Of a DNA stretch of 64,000 nt, positions 40,581-50,525 are shown piece by piece; positions within the stretch are counted from its first letter, which is position 1, and each line of letters opens with the position of its first letter. The stretch spans positions 144,706 to 208,705 of the forward strand of contig NC_018248.1 of NCBI RefSeq assembly GCF_000227135.1, in the 5' to 3' direction. Under the pieces are notes generated by a model, which saw nothing but the letters and a program-made list of their open reading frames with translations, made no database searches and was not told the origin of the DNA. Source of the DNA: Leishmania donovani. Its lineage: Eukaryota > Euglenozoa > Kinetoplastea > Trypanosomatida > Trypanosomatidae. The position numbers and the translations under genes were made by a program.

Positions 40581-41467
40581 GGCGCAGTCGGCGAAATAGT
40601 CGCGCGTGTGTGGAGCTCTGGGTCGTGTTAGCAGTCGTTAATGGTCTCTCTCTCTCAAGGCAGACAGACAGACAGCCGCTGATCTGTGAGGAGCAGGAGG
40701 GTGGGGAGAGGGGACGCTCGGAGAGTGCAAGCCAGTGTGCCAGGAGCGCACTGGCGGACAACTACAAAAGCGCGCAAGAAGGAAGATGTGTGAAAGGGCC
40801 GTGTCAGTGGAGCGAAGCGGAGGTGGAGGAGGCACGTGTGTGGCCATCAACTGCCGTGCATGCGGGGGCTTGGCAGGAAGCACATACGGCATCGAGGGTC
40901 GCAGCGACGCACGCATGCACATCGTGGAGGTGTCACGTGTTGGTGTCTCCCCCCTCCCTCCCCTTTATCGAGAGAAAGACAGAGCGCCCTACTCGCTTCG
41001 ATGTTGCTGTTACTGCTGAAAAGATGGGGAGGCCAGAGCATGTAAAAGACGTTAGCGTCAGTGTGTTAGATCGAATAGCGCTTAACGGTGCATCGCTGTC
41101 GTTGCTGCTTTGGGAGGAAGAGTGTGACGGAGGAAGGGAGGGACGGGGTGGTGATGCGCATCGCCCCACTTCCTCCCTCCCTCTCTCTCCCCCCTTCAGC
41201 CCTCGCTTAACGGTGGGTTGGTGATTGCAGAGAGTTTTCCCAGTTTAACGTCAATCCGCTGATCGCTGCGATGGACATCCTCGTGGCGCTCACGCATCGT
41301 ATCACGGACGCAGAGAGAGAGAGAGGCAGAGTCGTATGGGTTTGGGGGTACGTGTGAAAAGCACCCGCGTGAGGCAAGAGGAATCGCAGGACCGCCCCGC
41401 TCGCCCTGCAGTCTGCACATCTTCTGTCGTTTCTCTCCCTCTCCCCTTCGGCGACAGTCGGGCGTGA
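40581..41467. other. Spacer between the helicase and the mitochondrial-like protein gene
   Basis: About 890 nt without a gene. A candidate acceptor for the gene at 38970-40580 is the minus-strand AG at 40654-40655, after a CTGTCTGTCTG stretch, but it is weaker than the others. Confidence 0.55.
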
Positions 41468-43561
41468 CTACGCCTCCTGCAGCGTGTACTTCCACAGCCG
41501 CTGCTTCACCTCGTGGACGTGGCTCATTGGCACACGGAACAGCACCACCTCGCCGTTGCTCCCACCCTCTTCGCGAATGTCCTTTAAGAGTGCCTTCAAC
41601 GGCTCATCCAGGTTGGTGTTGAAGACGTGCATCGCAGACGGCACCTTCACGTTCGGCTTCGTGTAGCGGAACGGGTTGCGCACCACGAGTTTCATGGAGG
41701 TCAGCGCCACATCAGAGGCACCAGCGTTGGTCGCGGCAGACGTCTTGACCTTCCCGCCCCTCAGTGAATCCGCAGACACACCAGCAGCAGCAGCCAAGGC
41801 GGGACCCAGCGCCTTGAACACGACGTGCGTGGACTTCGCGATGGCGTCCACCAGGGCTGCCTCCGACGCATCGTGCAGCAGGATGCAGCGACCAGGCCGA
41901 CCCACGCGGGCCGTACGTCCGGCGCGGTGCACGAAAGTGTCCGAGGCCAGCGCGTCCCGCGGCAGGTTCAGCATGAGAACAGTGTCCACCTCCGTAAAGT
42001 CAAGCCCACGCGCCGCGATATCGGTGCACAGCAACACCTGCGCGACACCGCAGTTAAAGTCTTCGATGGCGGCCATACGATCTAGCTCGTCCTTCTGCGA
42101 CGTGAGGCCACGCACGATGAGCGACGATGACGACGAGAGCGATGACAACGATGCAGCGGCAGCCGCAGCCGCAGCGCTCTTACCGTTGCCTTTCTTGCCG
42201 CCTTTCTTCGCGCTGGGCGACGACGTCGTCGTCTTCGCCTCAGTAACCGCCGCGTTCGTTGTCGTCGCCGTGTGCAGGCCGGCCTCCAGCGCCGTCAGCT
42301 GCTTCAGTGTACCGAAGACGACAACACGGCCATTAAAGGCGGTGTTCTCCGTCAGCAGACGGATCGCCGTCTGCACGCGGTCCACCACGCTGCACGTCTG
42401 ATGAAAGCACTCCAGGTGCGGCGGCAACTTCGCCGATCCGACGGTAACGAGTTGGTAGTAGTACTTCTTCACTCCCAGGAAGCCGGCCTTTAGCACCCAG
42501 TTAGGGATGGTCGCACCGCAGAGGACGTAGTGGTGCGCGCGAAAGTCGTTCAGCAGGCCGTCCGCCAACGAGCCGTTTGCCTTACGGATGAACTTCAGCA
42601 GATTCTTCATGCGCCGACCCGTCGCAGAGAAGCGTGGACCGAGGGTGATGTCCACCTCATCCACAACAATCGCACGCACACGGGCAGGGGAGATGATGCC
42701 CGCTTCGCGTGTGTCCCCGTGGCCCGCGATCGCCTCGTCCTCATTGTCATCAGACATGGACGCCGCCGCGTCGCCATCATCGTCGTCCTCCTCCTCCTCC
42801 GCTGCTGCAGCTACGGCTTGCTGCGGCTTCCTCGCACTGCGGGGACGCTTCTTCCCAGGCAGATGAGCATCCCGCTGCGCCTCCGCCTCCTCCGCGGCAG
42901 TCGCGGCGGCGGCGACACGGTGGCCGCGGATCGCCACGTCAATGCTGCGCAGTGTCCCAACAAGGATGTCGACGACCCTGCCGTCGGACGTGGGATGCAA
43001 GTCGTCGAAGCCGGCCACGGCAATGCGCAGGGTGGTTTGCTTGCCGTAGACCCTCTCCAGCACACGCTTCGTCTGCATAGCGAGGTCATTGCTGAAGACG
43101 AACACCAGCAAGAAGGGGCCGGCAGTAGCGCCGACGTTTGCAGGTTGCTGGTGCTGCTCCAGAAGAAGATGGCGCTCAATCAGCGGCAGGGCGTAGGCAA
43201 GGGTCTTGCCGCTGCCGGTGCGACTGTGCAGAATGACGTCGCGACCGTTGAAGATGCCGCGGTAGCACTGCGCCTGGCATGGCAGCAACGCCTTGAAGTT
43301 CATCGTCTTCTGGAGCACCTTAGCCGTCGAGGCCGTCATGAGCGCCGTCTTGACGGAGTTGGCGCGGTGATGGGGATCGGCCAGCGCATCCTCAGCTTCC
43401 TTTCGTGAGAAGTGCAACTTCTCTACAATCACCTCCTTCTGGAGACGGTCAAATGCGGTGTCCACGCGCTCGTCCGTGTGGAAAACAACGGTGCCCGTCT
43501 TCTTGGCCTTCCTCCGGTGACGGTGCGCACTGTCCGCCGTTTCCCAGCTGTACACGCTCAT
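41468..43561 (-). CDS. DEAD-box-family RNA helicase with DEVD in motif II
   Basis: The product has 697 residues. It carries the superfamily 2 helicase core: a Q-like segment (NFKALLPCQAQCYRGIFNGRDVILH), motif I SRTGSGKT at 113-120, motif II VVDEVD near residue 300, motif III as GAT, then GRVVVFGTLKQ, DIAARGLDF and motif VI HRAGRTARVGR. The DEVD variant and the P.WV segment after motif III resemble the DDX21/DDX50 group, which works in ribosome biogenesis; the exact orthologue is not certain. Acidic and Ala/Lys-rich inserts lie between motifs I and II and in the second RecA domain. The ATG at 43561 is the first ATG in frame; the frame further upstream has no ATG before the stop. Confidence 0.9.
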   Translation of the reverse strand: MSVYSWETADSAHRHRRKAKKTGTVVFHTDERVDTAFDRLQKEVIVEKLHFSRKEAEDALADPHHRANSVKTALMTASTAKVLQKTMNFKALLPCQAQCYRGIFNGRDVILHSRTGSGKTLAYALPLIERHLLLEQHQQPANVGATAGPFLLVFVFSNDLAMQTKRVLERVYGKQTTLRIAVAGFDDLHPTSDGRVVDILVGTLRSIDVAIRGHRVAAAATAAEEAEAQRDAHLPGKKRPRSARKPQQAVAAAAEEEEDDDDGDAAASMSDDNEDEAIAGHGDTREAGIISPARVRAIVVDEVDITLGPRFSATGRRMKNLLKFIRKANGSLADGLLNDFRAHHYVLCGATIPNWVLKAGFLGVKKYYYQLVTVGSAKLPPHLECFHQTCSVVDRVQTAIRLLTENTAFNGRVVVFGTLKQLTALEAGLHTATTTNAAVTEAKTTTSSPSAKKGGKKGNGKSAAAAAAAASLSSLSSSSSLIVRGLTSQKDELDRMAAIEDFNCGVAQVLLCTDIAARGLDFTEVDTVLMLNLPRDALASDTFVHRAGRTARVGRPGRCILLHDASEAALVDAIAKSTHVVFKALGPALAAAAGVSADSLRGGKVKTSAATNAGASDVALTSMKLVVRNPFRYTKPNVKVPSAMHVFNTNLDEPLKALLKDIREEGGSNGEVVLFRVPMSHVHEVKQRLWKYTLQEA

Positions 43562-44419
43562 GGGTGACGGCGGTGATGAAGAATGCGGATACGGATAACG
43601 GAGAGGTGGGCGGGGGGAGGAGGGCCGCAAGAAGAACTTTTAGCGAATGTGCGTGACGTTGAATATGTATTCACCTGTTGTGTGCGCGCGGGTGTTTCTG
43701 CGTGCGTGCCTGCCTGCTTTGCGAGCAGTGGTGGTGACGTGTCCTGCGCGTTCTCGCTGTGTCTCTGAGTGCGCAAGAGAGAAAGCGGCGGAGACAGAGG
43801 ATGAAGCGGGGGCGGGAGTGGGTGGGTTGCAGGGCCCGTAGTTGTAGAGGCACTTCGAAAAAGGGGTTCGGGCGTGGGAAGATAGAAAGAGAGAGGAGAG
43901 GTCGTGGGAGGAAGTCGCAACATCACCAGTCTCGCACCGCCGGTGAGCGTGCACACACGCACAGGTCAGTGCCGGAGGTTAGCTGCGAAAGCCACCCAAA
44001 GCAAGAGAAGAGTCACAGCTGTGGTGGTGCCACAAGGCGCAGCACTGCAAAACCTGGGTCTGCGCCTCACGCGGTGATATGGAGAGAGGCGGTAGAGTCC
44101 GTGCGCCGTATCTTGTGTATGTGTTCGCGTCTGTAAGGGGTGCTGACGCAAACGCCCGCGTCTGCCGCGTTGTAGGCCACTCTCATTTCCTGCGCTGGAA
44201 AAACAACAGGGATGGGCGACTCCGCTTGGCTTCCCATGAGTAGCACCGCGCAACGGATATGGAGAGGCGATTGGAAACGGAAAGCCAGACTGCTTCACCC
44301 CGACCACCATCACCAACCCCGCTGCCGCCCACAGTCGCCTCTAGATCAGCGCGCACCCCTTGCCCATGGGGTTGCGCGACGTGTCGGCACGTGGGGAGAA
44401 TCGTTGCTGACGAGAGTAC
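43562..44419. other. Spacer between the polymerase A gene and the helicase
   Basis: About 860 nt, no supported gene. I could not place a convincing splice acceptor for the helicase: no AG lies between the nearest C/T-rich stretch and its ATG. Confidence 0.55.
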
Positions 44420-47400
44420 TCATGATATCGTCTCGTCTTCTCCGGAACTCACCTCGGTGATGCTCACGCAACTCTGCTGGGGCATCCATACCATTGCGTC
44501 GTCCTCCTCGACGCACACCGTTGTCACCCGCCTAACTGCGCGTGTCGGCACAGACGCTGTCTCTGCAGCAGAGGCGCTAGGAGCCGCTGTAGCTCTACAA
44601 AAAAGGTCATCGAGCGTGCGCATCAGCGGTGGGGGCGAAGCTCCAGCTGGGCCCGCGGACTGCCCCCGCTGAGATGGCGTGTCGCTCCTCTTGCCCTCTG
44701 CGGCCTCGCCGAGATGAACGTCGAAGTGGACGCAGTCATCACTGACGTTTTCGTCCTCGTCACCATCGTCGATCTCCACGACGGCCTCTCGTCCCGGCCC
44801 ACGCGCAACTTCTCCATCCCGTGTGCCGCTCCGGTGTCGCTTTCGCGGTGAACCCCCGCCAGGCACAGCTGTGAGTGCAGATCCTGCTGCGTTGGCCGAG
44901 AGCGCCGAAAACATGTCCGCCAGGGAACGCTGCGGTGACGCCGACGTCTCTCCGCCAGCACCGCCTGTGATGCCGTCGTTGCCCCCTTCCGTCGCCTGCA
45001 GTAGACGCAGACGAAGCCCGATGATCGAGAGCTCAATGACATGGAGGGGAGGCATCGTCAACACACCGCTCGAAGGCGCGGCAGTGCCCGTTGGTGCATC
45101 AGGTACTTTACTCGGAGGTTTGGTGGGAATATGCGGCGACGGCAGTGGAGTCGGCGATGCCGGCCTCCGCTCGCCTCCCTTGCCCCTCGTGGTCACCCCT
45201 CGCATAAGCTTCACAAACTCGCGCAACCCCATGCCTGCGATCTCGCTGGCGTCCCGCACGTTCGTCGGAAGTGGCACTTGCGCGCGATAGGATCGAGTGT
45301 GCTGCCCACGACGCGCCTGCTCAGCGGTGACGTACGCGCGCAACACAAGCACCAAACTTCGGCCCTCTTTGTGGTAGCGCGACTCGTACTCGCTTAACCG
45401 GTGCCACAGCTCCCCTGCCAGTGGCGCTATCCACAGCTGCGCCGCTGTCCACGAGCTGCACGCTGGGTGGAAGATCTTACTCGCCTTTATCCCCCGCGGC
45501 AACGCCGGATCAGCAACAGTGTCACTACCCAAGCCGCGTAAGCGGTAGAAGGCGTACAAGCCCATCCTGCCCTGGGCATCCGTGCAGTCCTCGCCACCGC
45601 CACCATTGTCGACTTTGGTGTCCCCCCTGCAAGCCGCAGAGGCTTGATCGACGTGGCCCTCCCTGTCACCCTCAGCATCCGCGCCGTCGCCCACATCACA
45701 CGTCCCGTCAAGCTTGCACAGCTGCGCAAGCGGCACAAGCCACGCCTCGCGGCACTCCGTCACACCGCCGCACACAGCGCTCACAGCGGCGCCGAGCTTG
45801 CCACCAAACCCGCGCAGCCCACTCAGCGGCAGCTCAAACAGCGCACTCGCGCTCCGGTCAGGCAGCAGCAGCGTCTGCTGGTTCGGCTTGTGCGTCGCGC
45901 TGATGCACTTCGCAAGCACGCGGTTGNNNNNNNNNNNNNNNNNNNNNNNNNNNNNNNNNNNNNNNNNNNNNNNNNNNNNNNNNNNNNNNNNNNNNNNNNN
46001 NNNNNNNNNNNNNNNNNNNNNNNNNCAGTCCTCGCCACCGCCACCATTGTCGACTTTGGTGTCCCCCCTGCAAGCCGCAGAGGCTTGATCGACGTGGCCC
46101 TCCCTGTCACCCTCAGCATCCGCGCCGTCGCCCACATCACACGTCCCGTCAAGCTTGCACAGCTGCGCAAGCGGCACAAGCCACGCCTCGCGGCACTCCG
46201 TCACACCGCCGCACACAGCGCTCACAGCGGCGCCGAGCTTGCCACCAAACCCGCGCAGCCCACTCAGCGGCAGCTCAAACAGCGCACTCGCGCTCCGGTC
46301 AGGCAGCAGCAGCGTCTGCTGGTTCGGCTTGTGCGTCGCGCTGATGCACTTCGCAAGCACGCGGTTGTGCGCGATCCCAGCAGAGCAGTCGTAATGCAGC
46401 TCCGCGTAGATGCGCTGCCGCAGCCGGTGCACAACGCGCGATGCAGCGCACAGCAGCAGGCACCGCTCCGCGTACGCAGCGTCGTCCACGCCAACGCAGA
46501 ATGCGCGGCTTCCCTCCAGCTCAGCGCCGCACTCGCCACGCACCAGGGCGCGCATCGGCTCGTCGAACACAGCAGCCAGCGACGTCCCGCGAGCGCTGAA
46601 CCAGGCCTCCATCTCCGCGCGCCGGTCCTCAATCAGCCGCGTCGACGGCTCCATCACGTCCGCCAGCGGGTCCAGCGAGGCACCCGCGGCGGCAGCACGC
46701 ACCTCCGCCAGTTCCTGTCGCGCCGCCTCCGTCACGTCAACGTACGCCTCATCCACGCTGCCTTTCTCAACTTGTACTCCTGGAGTTGCAGCGAGGATAG
46801 AGAAAACCTGTCGGCTNNNNNNNNNNNNNNNNNNNNNNNNNNNNNNNNNNNNNNNNNNNNNNNNNNNNNNNNNNNNNNNNNNNNNNNNNNNNNNNNNNNN
46901 NNNNNNNNNNNNNNNCAGCAGCCAGCGACGTCCCGCGAGCGCTGAACCAGGCCTCCATCTCCGCGCGCCGGTCCTCAATCAGCCGCGTCGACGGCTCCAT
47001 CACGTCCGCCAGCGGGTCCAGCGAGGCACCCGCGGCGGCAGCACGCACCTCCGCCAGTTCCTGTCGCGCCGCCTCCGTCACGTCAACGTACGCCTCGTCA
47101 ATGCCGGCCTTCCCGACGACCACCCCGGGCTCCGCACGGAGAATGGCAAAGATCTGTCGGCTCGCGTGTCGGTACGGCTCCAAGGACACCTTGTGTGTGT
47201 TGATGCGCGGAGCCTCTGGGTAGCAGTACTCGGACTCACCCATGGCGTATGTGGCGATGTGCGACATCTTAACATCCGGCAGCTCGCGCCTTACCTCGTC
47301 CGGCGAGAGGCAAAACCGCCTCACCCCACGCGCACGGGCCGGGTAGTTCACCGCGATGAAGCTGCCCCACTGCACGAGCGCGAATGGCGTCACGCGGCAG

Positions 47401-47591
47401 TCCACGCCGAGGCGCACCGCCTCCACCTGAGCGTAGAAGCAGTCCATGTCAATGTGCGCGATGCACCGCATCGCGTCAGCGCTGCACGGGCGAAAAACTC
47501 GCGGCGAAGACCTGCAGCGGGCATCTTCCCCGGTGTCACTGGGACCTGCACCGCATCGGGAAGACATTCGCGCACGACGATGGCCAGACAT
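44420..47591 (-). CDS. Y-family DNA polymerase eta-like, paralogue A (broken by two assembly gaps)
   Basis: This is a translesion polymerase of the Rad30/Pol eta group, which copies past damaged bases. The N-terminal part (46916-47591) has IDMDCFYAQVE and DEAYVDVTE, giving the catalytic acidic residues. The later part has the thumb signature SAGIAHNRVLAKC and KPNQQTLLLP, then a little-finger region and a disordered tail ending SGEDETIS. A PIP-like QRSLADMF lies near 44905-44935. The first ATG after the candidate acceptor (47605-47606) is at 47591; MRCIAHID at 47471 is the start by comparison with paralogue B. Two 99-N gaps and duplicated contig ends disrupt it and shift frame, so the span is not one clean ORF. 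No missing catalytic residue was seen. Confidence 0.85.
45585..45926 (-). repeat. 342-nt segment duplicated across the first polymerase gap
   Basis: It is identical by eye to 46026-46367 on the other side of the Ns. Overlapping contig ends, not a biological tandem duplication, are the simplest reading. Confidence 0.85.
45927..46025. other. Assembly gap (99 N)
   Basis: An N run inside polymerase A. Confidence 0.97.
46026..46816 (-). other. Chimeric or misplaced contig within polymerase A
   Basis: The left end (46026 onward) matches paralogue A's sequence. The right end (46751-46816) matches paralogue B at 50142-50207, encoding SILAATPGVQVEKG rather than A's FAILRAEPGVVVGKAG. The middle is shared by both. 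It may be a collapsed contig from two near-identical genes, or part of a third hybrid copy. Confidence 0.75.
46817..46915. other. Assembly gap (99 N)
   Basis: A second N run. The sequence at 46916-47096 repeats 46570-46750 on the other side. Confidence 0.97.
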
Positions 47592-48269
47592 GCTGTGTGA
47601 GGCGCTTATCCAACAGTGACCATCAAGGCGCCGCGAGAAAGTGAAAGCGGAACGGGGAGGCAGTGGACTCGTACAGGAATGGGGACGTGGCGAGGTCTCC
47701 AATTGGACACTCACCAACACATGGGTGTACATTCTTGTACAATCCTGGTGCGGCGACACTCCGGCACCTGCCCGCGCGCCCCGACTCATCCGATCTGAGC
47801 AGGGTGGTGGAGAGCGGTAGTGGTGGAATACGTGCACGTGTGCATGAGTGTGCGCACTCACAGCGTTCCGCAGTCGCTCCACCCACGTCTCTGACAGAGA
47901 GTATTGCTGCACTCTCCCTCTCTGCGCTGCTCTCGCCGCGGGTTTCACATTTTTTAGTCGTGGCTGTGCACCGCACAAAGTGCATGGAAAGAACAGCAGC
48001 ACTGGAGCAGTGGTGAACCATCCCACATGCACGCACACGCATGCACACGTACACACACAGGGGGAAAGAGATGCACATTCCTCACGGCCACCCCGTGATG
48101 CGTTCGGCGTACCGCTTCTCTCCTCTATACCTTCTCCCACTCACGCACGCCTCGTCGATTCGACCAATAAGAAAACGTGCAGGTATGCTGGAGGAGATGC
48201 ACATGTCGTGGGAGCGTGACAGAGCCGAAATAAGCTGCAGAAGGTGTTGAGCTAGTACGTGTGCCCGGC
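47592..48269. other. Spacer between polymerases A and B
   Basis: About 680 nt. It contains a C/T tract on the minus strand near 47624-47665 and candidate AGs at 47605-47606 and 47593-47594 for polymerase A. No gene seen. Confidence 0.6.
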
Positions 48270-50513
48270 TCAGTCGATGATCGTTACACCATCTTCGCCC
48301 TCCACACCGCCGTTGTCTTCGACCACTTCGACGGTGTTGGCAAGCGCAGGTGATGATGGAGGTGCTGTTAAAAATGGCAGTGCCAGTGCTGATGGCGGCG
48401 GCTGTGGTACAATGTGGTGGTTGCCTCCGAGATGACGTTGGGGTTCTTCATGATGCTCAGTAGCATCGCAGCTCTCCCCTTGGCGCTCCTCAGTCGCTGC
48501 CTTGCCAGCTGGGAGCGGGGAGCAGAAGAGCGGCGTTTGTGGTGATGATGCTGCGCCTGCTACCTCGCATGGCGAGCTCTTGCACACATCCAGCGCCCGC
48601 ACCTTAGCCACGCGACGCGTCTCTGGCACGACATCACGCTCAGCCAGCGGAGGAGTTCGGTCCATCAGCACTACGGTGCTCGTGCCGCCACCGTTGGAGC
48701 TCAGACTATGTGAGGAGAAAGAGAGGATAGCGGCATCGTCCTCGATGTGCACGGAGCCGTTGCTGTCGGAGTCGTCCAACCCGTTCCCATCACTGCTGAG
48801 CACCTCCGCCACGTTACAGCCGCTCCGCTGATGCATTGCACTAGCAGCCCCACCGTCAGTAGCTGAAGCAGCTAAGAAGGAAGCCAGGAGCGTCTGCTGG
48901 CGCAGATGCCCTCGCGCGGCTCGCCGCTGACCAGCACTGGTACTATCGCCAGGAGTGGCAGCGAGAGGGAGCACCGAGCCAGTCGCGCCGGAGCCGTCCG
49001 AGACGAAGCCGCCGATCGTCAAGGTCACGGAGTCCGCCGCGGCGCCCGGCTTGTTGCGGAACACCGCCTGCACCTCCCGCATGGCCACCGCGGCCAGTAT
49101 GTCCGGCTGCATGGCCTCCGGTAGCGCGACGGTATGGTTTGACAGACCGCCCGTACTCCGGAACCCGTCATTGCCGAGCTTGATGTTGAAGCTGCGCCCT
49201 CGTATGTGGTATAGAGCGGTGAACTCCTCGTAGCGGGAGCACAGCTCACTGGTCAAGACGATGACCCAGCGCCGCACCATCTCCACGGAGGTAGTGATGC
49301 GCCCGAAGTTCTTGGACGCAATGATGGTCTTGGACAAAGGGCGGTTCAAGATTGTGTCTTCGGCCAGGCCGCGCAAGCGGTAAAAGACGTACTGCGATGT
49401 GGTGTGTGCAACCAAGCCTTGGAGGTCCCTCTCCAGGAATGGTGAGGCCGTTCGCCCCCGTTTCCCGGCTATTGGTCGACGCTTTCGCCCCTCCCTGTCA
49501 CCCTCAGCATCCGCGCCGTCGCCCACATCACACGTCCCGTCAAGCTTGCACAGCTGCGCAAGCGGCACAAGCCACGCCTCGCGGCACTCCGTCACACCGC
49601 CGCACACAGCGCTCACAGCGGCGCCGAGCTTGCCACCAAACCCGCGCAGCCCACTCAGCGGCAGCTCAAACAGCGCACTCGCGCTCCGGTCAGGCAGCAG
49701 CAGCGTCTGCTGGTTCGGCTTGTGCGTCGCGCTGATGCACTTCGCAAGCACGCGGTTGTGCGCGATCCCAGCAGAGCAGTCGTAATGCAGCTCCGCGTAG
49801 ATGCGCTGCCNNNNNNNNNNNNNNNNNNNNNNNNNNNNNNNNNNNNNNNNNNNNNNNNNNNNNNNNNNNNNNNNNNNNNNNNNNNNNNNNNNNNNNNNNN
49901 NNNNNNNNNNNNNNNNNNNNNNNNNNNNNNNNNNNNNNNNNNNNNNNNNNNNNNNNNNNNNNNNAGCCAGCGACGTCCCGCGAGCGCTGAACCAGGCCTC
50001 CATCTCCGCGCGCCGGTCCTCAATCAGCCGCGTCGACGGCTCCATCACGTCCGCCAGCGGGTCCAGCGAGGCACCCGCGGCGGCAGCACGCACCTCCGCC
50101 AGTTCCTGTCGCGCCGCCTCCGTCACGTCAACGTACGCCTCATCCACGCTGCCTTTCTCAACTTGTACTCCTGGAGTTGCAGCGAGGATAGAGAAAACCT
50201 GTCGGCTCGCGTGTCGGTACGGCTCTAGAGATATCTTGTAGGAGTCCTGCACGGGATGCGGGTGGTACTGGCTCACAGACTCGCCCATGCGATAGCTGGG
50301 TGAAAGCGCAACAATGAGTCCAGGGCACAGTGCCTGCGCCTCCGACACGTTGCTGAATCGCCTCACCCCACGCGCACGGGCCGGGTAGTTCACCGCGATG
50401 AGGCTGCCCCACTGAGAAAGCGCGAGAGGCGTCACGCGGCAGTCCACGCCGAGGCGCACCGCCTCCACCTGAGCGTAGAAGCAGTCCATGTCAATGTGCG
50501 CGATGCACCGCAT
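48270..50513 (-). CDS. Y-family DNA polymerase eta-like, paralogue B (154-N gap)
   Basis: The frame has 748 codons and stays open across the gap. Palm motifs IDMDCFYA (residues 7-14) and DEAYVDV (D124, E125) supply the metal-binding acids. The thumb segment SAGIAHNRVLAKC/KPNQQTLLLP is intact. The little-finger region differs from paralogue A (YVFYRLRGLAEDTILNRPLSKTIIASKNFG). The tail has RQQTLLASFL near residue 540, close to a PCNA-binding box, and ends with a disordered acidic segment (GVEGEDGVTIID). The start is the MRC ATG 10 nt after a splice acceptor; the ATG 14 codons further upstream (50555) would lie before that acceptor. Confidence 0.9.
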   Translation of the reverse strand: MRCIAHIDMDCFYAQVEAVRLGVDCRVTPLALSQWGSLIAVNYPARARGVRRFSNVSEAQALCPGLIVALSPSYRMGESVSQYHPHPVQDSYKISLEPYRHASRQVFSILAATPGVQVEKGSVDEAYVDVTEAARQELAEVRAAAAGASLDPLADVMEPSTRLIEDRRAEMEAWFSARGTSLAXXXXXXXXXXXXXXXXXXXXXXXXXXXXXXXXXXXXXXXXXXXXXXXXXXXXQRIYAELHYDCSAGIAHNRVLAKCISATHKPNQQTLLLPDRSASALFELPLSGLRGFGGKLGAAVSAVCGGVTECREAWLVPLAQLCKLDGTCDVGDGADAEGDREGRKRRPIAGKRGRTASPFLERDLQGLVAHTTSQYVFYRLRGLAEDTILNRPLSKTIIASKNFGRITTSVEMVRRWVIVLTSELCSRYEEFTALYHIRGRSFNIKLGNDGFRSTGGLSNHTVALPEAMQPDILAAVAMREVQAVFRNKPGAAADSVTLTIGGFVSDGSGATGSVLPLAATPGDSTSAGQRRAARGHLRQQTLLASFLAASATDGGAASAMHQRSGCNVAEVLSSDGNGLDDSDSNGSVHIEDDAAILSFSSHSLSSNGGGTSTVVLMDRTPPLAERDVVPETRRVAKVRALDVCKSSPCEVAGAASSPQTPLFCSPLPAGKAATEERQGESCDATEHHEEPQRHLGGNHHIVPQPPPSALALPFLTAPPSSPALANTVEVVEDNGGVEGEDGVTIID
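49811..49964. other. Assembly gap (154 N) in polymerase B
   Basis: The Ns replace exactly the length of 46420-46573, the matching part of the contig in polymerase A, so the size is reliable and the frame is kept. Confidence 0.95.
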
Positions 50514-50523
50514 CGGATCCGAA

Positions 50524-50525
50524 CT
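50524..50525 (-). promoter_or_regulatory. Trans-splice acceptor AG for polymerase B
   Basis: A near-perfect minus-strand T/C tract at 50526-50548 ends TTTGTCCAG. It sits only 10 nt from the ATG at 50513 and lies inside the upstream extension of the open frame, which decides the start. Confidence 0.65.

Noticed and set aside
45585..46367. Tandem duplication of an exon-like block in polymerase A
   Set aside because: The two copies are identical and flank an N gap of standard size, which points to overlapping contig ends rather than real duplication.
45644..46945. 433-codon plus-strand frame across the polymerase A gaps
   Set aside because: It is the antisense shadow of the polymerase sequence, repeated because the contig ends are duplicated.
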